A stretch of 64,000 nt of DNA from Geofilum rubicundum JCM 15548 (GTDB lineage: Bacteria; Bacteroidota; Bacteroidia; Bacteroidales; Marinilabiliaceae): the NCBI RefSeq assembly GCF_000974365.1, contig NZ_BAZW01000006.1, forward strand, positions 62,001 to 126,000, written 5' to 3'. The notes under the pieces were generated by a model. The model made no database searches. It had not been told where the DNA came from and saw nothing but the letters and a program-made list of their open reading frames with translations. This document shows, in pieces, positions 56,635-64,000 of the stretch (its first letter is position 1; every line of letters starts with the position of its first letter). A program made the position numbers and the translations under genes.

Positions 56635-58419
56635 ATGAACAAATTATTTTTATATATATCAACGGCCCTATTCGTATTTGCCTTGAATTCCTGCAGTGAT
56701 TTTCTTGACAAGGAATACGATTTGTCTATGGCAGAAGAGCAGGTGTTTTCCAACGAGGCCAACACCCGTGGGTTTTTAGCCAACATTTACACCAATCTTC
56801 CCGATGGTTTTAGTGGCTATAGCAATGGGCAATTCCTGGGGGCATCCCGCGATGTTATGACCGACAATGCCATTTCTTTTTGGAATGTGCATTATTATCA
56901 TGGCGTGTTGACCGACAGTTATTCGGCCACCAATCATCCGCTTTTGGGATTTTGGGGAGCCAATGTGAGTGGCATCCGAAAAACCAACCAGTTTTTGAAG
57001 AATGCCAATGAGGCTGTTATTGGTAATGCCGAAAAGGCGGGAGATGACAACCGCTTGTACGACAGAAATATGGCCGAAGCCAAACTTTTGCGTGCTATTT
57101 TTCATTTTGAGTTGGTGCGATGGTTTGGGGATGCACCCATCATCGGTGAAGACGAGAATGGCATACCCATTGTCTTTGATTTGAGTAATGCCGGTGCCAT
57201 GAACATGGAGCGCACAGATGCGGCCGATGCATTGAAATGGATTGCTGATCAGTGTGATGAGGTAAAGGATGAACTACCCTTCCGTTATGAAAATGAAACG
57301 TCCAACTGGGGGCGGGTGAATGGGGCTGTGGCCTATGCTCTAAAATCCCGTGCCCTTTTGTATCGCGCCTCAAAACTGAACAATCCGGAGAATGATCCTT
57401 CCTACTGGAGTGCGGCTGCACAAGCAGCCAAAGATTTCTTCCGGGTGAACAATGCACACAGTGATCCCTATCAATTGTATAGCACAGGAGATCCTGACAA
57501 CGATTATTATGAGTGCTTTGTGACCACCCCTATGTTGAATAATGAATTTATTCTTTGTCGTTCAGCATGGACAACACTTGAAATTGATCTACAATTGGCC
57601 CCTTGTGGTTTTAGTGGTGCCGTGAATGCTGTGGGACGAACCAATCCTACTCAAAATCTGGTGGATAGTTATGAGACCAGAAATGGTCTTCCCATTGATC
57701 AAGATCCTTCGTATGATCCCCAAAATCCTTATGCCAACCGTGATCCCCGGTTAAATCAAACCATTCTTCACCATGGCTCGATGTGGGGCGATCAAGAGCA
57801 GGAAGAATACCGGGCTGTAGATGTCTCTCAACCGGATGGCATCGATTATCAGGCGCTTCACGGAGGTACGCTGACAGGGTACTATACCAAGAAGTTTCTG
57901 AACAATATCTCGTTTAAAAATCCCAACGTACCTATCCATGCCTGGCCCGTTTTTCGCTACGGGGAAATGTTACTGAATGCGGCCGAGGCCATCAATGAAG
58001 CAGAGGGTCCGGGAGCCGCTTACCCATACATTAACGAATTACGCGCCCGGGTTGGCATGCCGGCTTATTCCGGAATGACGAAGGAGGTATTACGTGAAAG
58101 AATCAGAAACGAACGTCGGATCGAACTCAGTTTTGAGGACCACCGCTTTTTTGACGAGCGTCGCTGGATGCTTTTTGAGGGTCAGAGTAGTGCTTCGGAA
58201 CAGGATAAACCCTTATATCACCAGTATTATAATTTGTACGGGGTAAGGGTGACCAATGCGCTGGATCCTGTTTATGAATATGCGCCTGCAGAAATGCATC
58301 CCAGACGGTCCTTTTCAAGTCCCAAAAACTATTTATTCCCCTTACCGGATGATGAAGTTAAACGGGCACCTGCCCTTGGTCAGAATCCTGGCTGGGAATT
58401 AAGCAGTTCCGAAGAGTAA
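56635..58419 (+). CDS. SusD/RagB-family nutrient-binding lipoprotein, second pair
   Basis: From the Met at 56635, 594 residues; lipobox LNSC. Typical segments are FLDKEYDLSMAEEQVF, AEAKLLRAIFHFELVRWFGD and RIRNERRIELSFEDHRFFDE, then RRW. Last gene of the PUL, followed directly by a terminator. Alternative starts at 56632 or the upstream open frame from 56584 are less likely because the signal peptide begins at MNKLFLY. Confidence 0.95.
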   Translation: MNKLFLYISTALFVFALNSCSDFLDKEYDLSMAEEQVFSNEANTRGFLANIYTNLPDGFSGYSNGQFLGASRDVMTDNAISFWNVHYYHGVLTDSYSATNHPLLGFWGANVSGIRKTNQFLKNANEAVIGNAEKAGDDNRLYDRNMAEAKLLRAIFHFELVRWFGDAPIIGEDENGIPIVFDLSNAGAMNMERTDAADALKWIADQCDEVKDELPFRYENETSNWGRVNGAVAYALKSRALLYRASKLNNPENDPSYWSAAAQAAKDFFRVNNAHSDPYQLYSTGDPDNDYYECFVTTPMLNNEFILCRSAWTTLEIDLQLAPCGFSGAVNAVGRTNPTQNLVDSYETRNGLPIDQDPSYDPQNPYANRDPRLNQTILHHGSMWGDQEQEEYRAVDVSQPDGIDYQALHGGTLTGYYTKKFLNNISFKNPNVPIHAWPVFRYGEMLLNAAEAINEAEGPGAAYPYINELRARVGMPAYSGMTKEVLRERIRNERRIELSFEDHRFFDERRWMLFEGQSSASEQDKPLYHQYYNLYGVRVTNALDPVYEYAPAEMHPRRSFSSPKNYLFPLPDDEVKRAPALGQNPGWELSSSEE

Positions 58420-58422
58420 CAA

Positions 58423-58454
58423 AAAAAGCCATCCCGATACCGGGATGGCTTTTT
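58423..58454. terminator. bidirectional terminator between the PUL and carB
   Basis: AAAAAGCCATCCCG (58423-58436) and CGGGATGGCTTTTT (58441-58454) form a perfect 14-bp stem with a 4-base loop and suit transcription from both sides. Confidence 0.93.
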
Positions 58455-58491
58455 GGCTAAAAGAACAAATCAATCTTTGGTTAGCAAGGTC

Positions 58492-61400
58492 TTATTTGTA
58501 TTCGTCCCAGCTTTTGATGGATATGTCATCCATGCCCATTTTACAGAAGGAGGCAATAAAGGCGCTGGCCAGACGGGCGTTGGTGATCAATGGAATGTTG
58601 AAGTCAATGCCACTCCGCCTGATCTGGTAGCCATTTTTCAACTCTCCCTTGGAGAGGTTCTTGGGAATGTTAATGATCAGATCGAGTTGCTTATCCCGGA
58701 TGTAATCCATGGTGTTGGGTTGTTTTTCCGGCTCATCGGGCCAGTGCAAAAGGGTCGTTTCCACGCCATTTTCAGCAAAGAACTTCTGCGTGCCGGAAGT
58801 CGCATACAGGTTGTAACCCTTTTCCTTTAACAAACGGGCGCTGGCCAACAATTCTATTTTGTCGCGCAGGGGGCCGGATGAAATCAGCACATTCTTTTCA
58901 GGTATGCGGTAGCCCACCGAAAGCATGGCCTGCAGAACAGCGTCGTAATAGTTCTCACCAATACATCCCACCTCACCGGTTGAAGCCATATCGACCCCCA
59001 GTACCGGGTCGGCATGCTGTAAGCGGGCAAAAGAAAACTGGGGGGCTTTGATGCCCACGTAGTCCAGTTCAAACAGGTTTCTGGCCGGCTTTTCAACCGG
59101 TAAATCCAGCATCACCCGGGTGGCGATGTCGATGAGGTTCACCTTGAGTACTTTTGATACGAAGGGGAAACTCCGGGAAGCTCTGAGGTTACACTCGATG
59201 ACTTTAATGTCGTTGTCCTTGGCCAGTAATTGCATATTGAAAGGGCCGGAGATATTCAGCGCAGCCGCAATTTTGCGTGAGATGCGCTTAACTCTTCGGA
59301 TGGTCTCAACATATAATTTTTGCGGCGGGAAAACGATGGTGGCATCACCCGAGTGAACCCCTGCAAACTCAATGTGCTCTGAGATGGCGTAGGCAATCAC
59401 TTCACCATTTCTGGCCACCGCATCCACTTCAATTTCTTTGGCCTGTTCAATAAATTCTGAAACGACCACCGGATATTGTTTCGACACATTGGCGGCCAGT
59501 TGCAGAAAATGTTCCAGTTCGTCCCGGTTACTCACCACATTCATGGCTGCGCCCGATAGCACGTAGGAGGGGCGCACCAAAACCGGAAAGCCGACTTCCT
59601 CTACAAAGGCGAAAATGTCCTCCACCGAAGTCAGCTCATTCCAGCGGGGTTGGTCGATGCCCAAATCATCCAGCAGAGAGGAGAATTTTTGACGGTTCTC
59701 CGCGCGGTCAATGTCCTCAGGGGAAGTACCCAGAATGGGCACGTTTTGGTTGTGCAGACGCATGGCCAGATTGTTGGGAATTTGCCCACCCATGGAAATG
59801 ACCACCCCTTTGGGTGCTTCCAGATCGGCAATGTCCAGCACCCGCTCCAGCGTCAGTTCATCAAAAAAGAGGCGTTTACACACATCGTAATCGGTACTCA
59901 CCGTTTCGGGGTTGTAGTTGATCATGACCGACCGGAAGCCTTGTTCGTTCACGGTCTCCACGGCATTAACGCTACACCAGTCAAACTCCACACTGCTGCC
60001 AATGCGGTAGGCGCCGGAGCCCAGTACGATGACCGACAGACCGTCCCTTTCAAATTCAATGTCATGGGTTGAACCGTTGTAAGTGAGGTAGAGGTAGTTG
60101 ATCTGGGCCGGGAATTCACCAGCCATGGTATCGATTTGCTTGACCACCGGCAGGATGTTTCGTTCCTTTCGGTGGGCCCTGACCTCTAACAGACCTTTTT
60201 CCATGTCCAGATTGGGGGTGTTTAGCACCACCCGGGCAATCTGGAAATCGGAGTAGCCAATTTTCTTGGCCTCTATTAATAATTGGTCGGGCAGCTCTTT
60301 CAGGTTGTTATACGCCCCCAGCTCTTTCTTGAGTTCTGTGATGTTTTTAAGTTTCTCCAAAAACCACTTATCGATCCTGCTAAGCTCATGAATTTCATCC
60401 ACGCTCATGCCTTGCTCCAAAGCTTCCGCAATGACAAAGATGCGCTGGTCGGTCGGCTCGGTCAGCTCCTTTCGCACATCCAGGCTTTTGAGCTCCTGAT
60501 TGCCCACAAAACCATGCATGCCCTGGCCCACCATGCGCAGACCTTTCTGAATCACCTCTTCAAAGGTCCGGCCAATGGCCATGATCTCGCCCACACTCTT
60601 CATGCTGGAACCAATCTGACGGGATACGCCGGTGAACTTATTCAGGTCCCAACGCGGAATTTTACAAACAATATAATCCAGTGCCGGCTCAAAGAAGGCG
60701 GAGGTGACTTTGGTGACGGAGTTTTTAAGTTCATGCAGGCCGTAGCCCAGACCCAGTTTAGCGGCCACAAAGGCCAGCGGGTAACCGGTGGCCTTGGAAG
60801 CGAGGGCACTTGAACGGGAAAGGCGGGCATTGACTTCAATCACGCGATAGTCCTCCGAATAGGGATCCAGCGTGTATTGCACATTACATTCACCCACCAC
60901 ACCTATGTGTCGGATGATTTTGATGGCCAGCTCGCGTAGTTTGTGGTATTCCGCATTGCTTAAGGTCTGCGAAGGTGCCACCACAATGCTCTCTCCTGTG
61001 TGAATACCCAGCGGATCAAAGTTTTCCATGTTACACACAGTGATGCAGTTGTTATAAGCATCCCGTACCACTTCGTACTCCACTTCCTTCCAGCCTTTGA
61101 GCGATTCTTCCACCAGGATTTGATTGGAGTAGGAGAAGGCATTGTCGGCCCGTACTTTTAATTCCTCCCGATTGGCACAGAATCCACTGCCCATGCCGCC
61201 CAGGGTGTAAGCTGCCCTTACAATAATGGGATAGCCGATGCTGTCGGCGGCTTCGAGAGCGGCGTTGACCGATGTCACCGCAATACTTTTGGGGGTTTTG
61301 ACGTCAATTTCGGCCAGTTTGCCGGCAAAAATTTCCCGGTCTTCTGTGTCGATGATCGACTGGACCGGGGTTCCCAAAACCTCTACATGGTATTTCTCCA

Positions 61401-61716
61401 GGAGTCCCGCTTCAAAGAGTTTAACCCCGCAGTTAAGGGCCGTTTGACCACCAAAAGCAAGGAGAAGTCCGTCGGGCTTCTCCTTGATCAATACTTGTTC
61501 AACGAAATAAGGAGTAACGGGCAGGAAATAAATTTTATCCGCCAACTTTTCAGAGGTTTGAACGGTGGCGATGTTGGGGTTGATGAGTACGGTGTAAACG
61601 CCCTCCTCTTTCAAGGCTTTAATGGCTTGTGAGCCGGAATAATCAAACTCCCCGGCTTCTCCGATCTTAAGCGCTCCTGAGCCCAGGATGACTACCTTAT
61701 TAACGTTCTTTTTCAT
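58492..61716 (-). CDS. carB: carbamoyl-phosphate synthase large subunit
   Basis: Makes carbamoyl phosphate for arginine and pyrimidines, using ammonia from the CarA subunit. The 1074 residues show two homologous ATP-grasp halves: LGSGALKIGEAGEFDYSGSQ at 11-30 and the matching LGSGAYRIGSSVEFDWCSVN in the second half, each with an ATP loop (RAAYTLGGMGSGF and RPSYVLSGAAMNVV). The last ~140 residues form an MGS-like regulatory domain. No carA is adjacent. It is divergent from argR across a 337-base region with palindromes that may be operators. Confidence 0.97.
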   Translation of the reverse strand: MKKNVNKVVILGSGALKIGEAGEFDYSGSQAIKALKEEGVYTVLINPNIATVQTSEKLADKIYFLPVTPYFVEQVLIKEKPDGLLLAFGGQTALNCGVKLFEAGLLEKYHVEVLGTPVQSIIDTEDREIFAGKLAEIDVKTPKSIAVTSVNAALEAADSIGYPIIVRAAYTLGGMGSGFCANREELKVRADNAFSYSNQILVEESLKGWKEVEYEVVRDAYNNCITVCNMENFDPLGIHTGESIVVAPSQTLSNAEYHKLRELAIKIIRHIGVVGECNVQYTLDPYSEDYRVIEVNARLSRSSALASKATGYPLAFVAAKLGLGYGLHELKNSVTKVTSAFFEPALDYIVCKIPRWDLNKFTGVSRQIGSSMKSVGEIMAIGRTFEEVIQKGLRMVGQGMHGFVGNQELKSLDVRKELTEPTDQRIFVIAEALEQGMSVDEIHELSRIDKWFLEKLKNITELKKELGAYNNLKELPDQLLIEAKKIGYSDFQIARVVLNTPNLDMEKGLLEVRAHRKERNILPVVKQIDTMAGEFPAQINYLYLTYNGSTHDIEFERDGLSVIVLGSGAYRIGSSVEFDWCSVNAVETVNEQGFRSVMINYNPETVSTDYDVCKRLFFDELTLERVLDIADLEAPKGVVISMGGQIPNNLAMRLHNQNVPILGTSPEDIDRAENRQKFSSLLDDLGIDQPRWNELTSVEDIFAFVEEVGFPVLVRPSYVLSGAAMNVVSNRDELEHFLQLAANVSKQYPVVVSEFIEQAKEIEVDAVARNGEVIAYAISEHIEFAGVHSGDATIVFPPQKLYVETIRRVKRISRKIAAALNISGPFNMQLLAKDNDIKVIECNLRASRSFPFVSKVLKVNLIDIATRVMLDLPVEKPARNLFELDYVGIKAPQFSFARLQHADPVLGVDMASTGEVGCIGENYYDAVLQAMLSVGYRIPEKNVLISSGPLRDKIELLASARLLKEKGYNLYATSGTQKFFAENGVETTLLHWPDEPEKQPNTMDYIRDKQLDLIINIPKNLSKGELKNGYQIRRSGIDFNIPLITNARLASAFIASFCKMGMDDISIKSWDEYK

Positions 61717-61805
61717 GCTTCTGTGTTGTTTTAAGACCCATCCTTCGTTTTATGCTGAAGGCCTTTGGCCAATACCGTTTCTGAATGTCTTTAATTTTCA
61801 GAGTA

Positions 61806-61813
61806 CAAAGTTA
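61806..61813 (-). promoter_or_regulatory. candidate -7 element (TAACTTTG) of carB
   Basis: Exact TAnnTTTG on the minus strand, giving an 80-90 base leader for carB. No TTG at 19-21 bases; instead the palindrome TTCATTACAATGAA begins 22 bases upstream, where the -33 region would be. Confidence 0.45.
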
Positions 61814-61834
61814 CATCAACTTTCCTCAATTTTC

Positions 61835-61848
61835 TTCATTACAATGAA
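61835..61848. promoter_or_regulatory. palindrome TTCATTACAATGAA, candidate operator
   Basis: Perfect 6-2-6 palindrome over the predicted -33 region of the carB promoter. A repressor bound here would block polymerase. ArgR, encoded next door, is the obvious candidate. Confidence 0.4.
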
Positions 61849-61859
61849 AATTTTTGCAT

Positions 61860-61875
61860 ATTTTATGAATAAAAT
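61860..61875. promoter_or_regulatory. palindrome ATTTTATGAATAAAAT, candidate operator
   Basis: Perfect 7-2-7 palindrome containing the TGAATA half typical of ARG boxes, flanked by direct TTTGCATAT repeats. Its centre is 26 bases from that of the neighbouring palindrome. Confidence 0.4.
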
Positions 61876-62002
61876 TTGCATATCCTCCAGGACGTATTCG
61901 TCTTCCTTCATCCATATGCCGGGTCAGTTGCTTATATCCTTCATAGATTCATAATATATTCAAAAAAAGTGGTTAATTCTTTTTTGGTTGATATTATTTG
62001 TA

Positions 62003-62010
62003 TAATTTTG
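62003..62010 (+). promoter_or_regulatory. candidate -7 element (TAATTTTG) of argR
   Basis: Exact TAnnTTTG, 43 bases before the argR ATG. TTTG at 61983-61986 is 16 bases upstream, shorter than usual. Confidence 0.45.
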
Positions 62011-62053
62011 CACTTTCCTTGGATATTTATTCAACAACTAAAGCATCTTCCGA

Positions 62054-62539
62054 ATGAAGATTAAAACACAAAGAATTATCACCATCGTTCAGCTGATTGA
62101 AAACAATCGGGTAGGGAGTCAGGAAGAATTGCTGACCTTGCTGGAAGGTGCCGGGTTTAAAACGACCCAGGCCACGCTGTCAAGGGATTTAAAGGCTTTA
62201 AAGGTGGCCAAGCAGCCCGATCAGGACGGGGGTTATGTGTATGTGTTGCCCGATACCCAGTCCTCGCCCGAAGAAATGGATGGGAGCTATGGTGATTTTC
62301 CGTTGAGCGGCATTTTATCCATGGAATTTTCGGGGAATATGGCAGTTATCAAAACCAGACCGGGTTTTGCCAATGGCATCGCATCGGTGATCGACAGTCA
62401 CGGTGCTTTTGAAATATTGGGAACCATTGCGGGAGACGATACGATATTATTAATTAACCGGGACAGTATTTCCCGAAATGATGTATTGACCGCCCTGTCG
62501 CTTTTTATACCGGGGATTCGGGATAAAGTGGTTGGGTGA
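62054..62539 (+). CDS. argR: arginine repressor
   Basis: Arginine-responsive DNA-binding protein. 161 residues: winged helix with SQEELLTLLEGAGFKTTQAT and LSRDLKALKV (about 22-50), and the C-terminal hexamer/arginine domain with GTIAGDDTILLI (about 128-139; the Asp pair binds arginine). Divergent from carB and upstream of the GNAT gene and argG. It likely controls both sides. Confidence 0.95.
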   Translation: MKIKTQRIITIVQLIENNRVGSQEELLTLLEGAGFKTTQATLSRDLKALKVAKQPDQDGGYVYVLPDTQSSPEEMDGSYGDFPLSGILSMEFSGNMAVIKTRPGFANGIASVIDSHGAFEILGTIAGDDTILLINRDSISRNDVLTALSLFIPGIRDKVVG

Positions 62540-62593
62540 GGAATTTTGAGTGAGAGACAGGAATTGTAGCACCAGGTATATATTATATAGGGA

Positions 62594-63309
62594 ATGGAGA
62601 ACGAGATTACCATACACACTGCTTCTGAAAAGCACCTCGATTACGTCGATGTGATTTTGCATACCATTGCAGAGGCTGCCAAAGTAAGGGGAACAGGAAT
62701 TGCCAAGCGAAATCCGGAATACGTCAAGCTGAAAATAGTGGAAGGCAAAGCATTATTGCTTTGGCAGGAGATGTGTTTGCCGGTTTTTGCTACATCGAGT
62801 CGTGGGGGCATGATAAGTTTGTGGCCAACTCGGGACTGATCGTAGCCGACGAATTTCGTGGCCGGGGATTGGCGCGCGATATTAAGCGAAAGGCTTTTGA
62901 GTTGTCAAAGGTTCGTTATCCGCACGCCAAGATTTTTGGTCTGACCACTGGTCTGGCCGTGATGAAGATCAACTCAGAACTGGGTTATAAGCCGGTGACT
63001 TTTTCAGAGCTGACCGATGATGAGCAATTCTGGAAGGGTTGTCAGAGCTGCGTGAATTATGACATTCTTTTACGTACCAACCGCAAACATTGCTTGTGTA
63101 CGGGTATGTTGTATGATCCTGAAAAGGAGGAAAAAAAACAGGCCAAACCCCTTCCGCAGAAAAAACTGAAGGTGTATGAGCGTTGGTTACAGTTTAAAAG
63201 GTTTGTATTTCTTAAAAATAATAAAAAGGGAACCGGAGGAGGTGCCGGAAAAGGAAAAAATGTTTTTCAGCGTTTGATGGCCTTCTTTTTTTTAGTTGCC
63301 AAAATATAA
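62594..63309 (+). CDS. GNAT-family N-acyltransferase of the arg cluster (frameshifted)
   Basis: Acetyl- or acyl-CoA-dependent transferase. The frame breaks at 62752: GGCAAAGCATTATTG; GCAATTATTG restores EGKAIIALAGDVFAGFCYIE. Repaired length is 238 residues. GNAT motif A is GLIVADEFRGRGLARDIKRK. After it comes a cysteine cluster: KGCQSCVNYDIL and RKHCLCTGMLYDP, which could bind a metal. The tail is basic (LPQKKLKVYERW, KNNKKGTGGG). It lies between argR and argG, seven bases before argG, so it is probably the enzyme for the first, N-acylglutamate step. That role is inference. Confidence 0.8.
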
Positions 63310-63316
63310 TTATCTC

Positions 63317-64000
63317 ATGAAGGAAAAAGTAATATTAGCGTACAGCGGTGGCCTGGATACTTCGTACTGTGTCAAGTTTCTGGCCAAAGAGAAAAATCTC
63401 GATGTCTACTCAGCCATTGCCAATACAGGCGGGTTTTCAAAAGAAGAATTGGCCGATATTGAAGAAAAGGCCTATGCGCTTGGGGTGACCAAACACGTCA
63501 CTCTGGATGTAACCGATTCATACTACCAAAACTGTATCCGTTACATGGTGTATGGTAATGTTTTAAAAAACAACACCTACCCCTTGTCGGTTTCCTCGGA
63601 GCGCATTTTTCAGGCCCTGGCCATTGTGAATTATGCCCGTGAAAAAGGAGCTAAATACATTGCCCATGGAAGTACGGGTGCCGGTAACGATCAGATAAGG
63701 TTTGATTTGACCTTCCAGATTCTGGCCCCCGATATTGAAATACTGACCCCCATACGGGATCAGGTGCTGAGTCGCGAAGACGAAATCAACTACCTCAAAA
63801 AAGAGGGGGTGGAGCGGGACTGGTCCAAGATGGCTTATTCCATCAATAAAGGTCTTTGGGGCACCAGTATCGGCGGGAAAGAAACCCTGACGTCTGATCA
63901 GGCGCTTCCGGGCGATGCCTACCCTTCGCAGCGTTTGAAGGAAGGGCTTGAGCGTTTGGAACTGGAATTTTTGGCGGGCGAACTGGTGGCGGTCAATGGT
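63317..64000 (+). CDS. argG: argininosuccinate synthase, N-terminal part
   Basis: Joins citrulline and aspartate with ATP. The gene runs off the right edge after 228 codons without a stop. The start MKEKVILAYSGGLDTSYCVK holds the ATP-pyrophosphatase P-loop SGGLDTS. AHGSTGAGNDQIRFD (citrulline/aspartate site) and GLWGTSIGGKETLT also fit. It begins seven bases after the GNAT stop in the same operon. Confidence 0.95.
   Translation, partial: MKEKVILAYSGGLDTSYCVKFLAKEKNLDVYSAIANTGGFSKEELADIEEKAYALGVTKHVTLDVTDSYYQNCIRYMVYGNVLKNNTYPLSVSSERIFQALAIVNYAREKGAKYIAHGSTGAGNDQIRFDLTFQILAPDIEILTPIRDQVLSREDEINYLKKEGVERDWSKMAYSINKGLWGTSIGGKETLTSDQALPGDAYPSQRLKEGLERLELEFLAGELVAVNG

Larger units (their letters stand above)
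61717..62053. other. divergent regulatory region carB-argR
   Basis: No gene seen. It holds a minus-strand -7 element (61806-61813), a plus-strand -7 element (62003-62010), two palindromes at 61835-61848 and 61860-61875, and TTTGCATAT at 61853-61861 and 61875-61883, spaced 22 bases. Confidence 0.6.

Noticed and set aside
59145-59156. Another TACTTTTGA promoter-like copy inside carB
   Set aside because: It is coding sequence within a strongly conserved gene and lacks the first A of the shared ten-mer; chance match.

Overview
The window looks like chromosomal DNA of a Bacteroidota bacterium, probably a free-living or facultative relative of Marinilabiliales/Bacteroidales. The evidence is SusC/SusD pairs, a hybrid two-component sensor, type IX secretion cargo with PorP/SprF, long-form HisG, bifunctional HisB, an argR-GNAT-argG cluster, weak Shine-Dalgarno sites and promoters of the TTG / TAnnTTTG type. 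No rRNA, tRNA, insertion sequence, prophage or CRISPR array was seen.

Layout: 0-8 kb holds housekeeping genes (end of a DUF1080 protein, NUDIX, pyrE, SRPBCC, birA, rsfS, ftsH, cdsA, psd, a FemAB-like transferase). 8-16.5 kb is one leftward cluster: a type-B T9SS secreted protein, a PorP/SprF protein, a PD40/PKD protein, an unknown secreted protein and a propeller-SpoIIE phosphatase. 16.8-20.2 kb holds a thioredoxin-fold protein, coaD, an aldo/keto reductase and a DUF2721 protein. 20.2-27.7 kb is a leftward his operon (hisG-hisD-hisC-esterase-hisB-SDR-VOC), preceded by a promoter, a 15-residue leader peptide with five histidines and a terminator: a histidine attenuator. 28-34.6 kb holds a GH2 beta-mannosidase, pssA and cytochrome bd (cydA, cydB and a 51-residue membrane protein). 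34.9-58.4 kb is a polysaccharide utilization locus, probably for arabinan: GH97, hybrid sensor-regulator, GH43, aldose epimerase, GH43, a triple-LamG lipoprotein and two SusC/SusD pairs. 58.5-64 kb is arginine/pyrimidine metabolism: carB leftward, then argR, a GNAT protein and the start of argG rightward.

Ten genes are interrupted by frame changes. Every one is restored by adding one missing base (two in two genes), mostly in a short run of the same base. All changes go the same way, so I read them as sequence errors and annotate the genes across the break. In the arabinan locus the sensor would detect oligosaccharide in the periplasm and switch on the GH43 enzymes, the surface LamG protein and the SusC/D importers. 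In the his operon, ribosome stalling on the leader's His codons would prevent the terminator and switch on synthesis.
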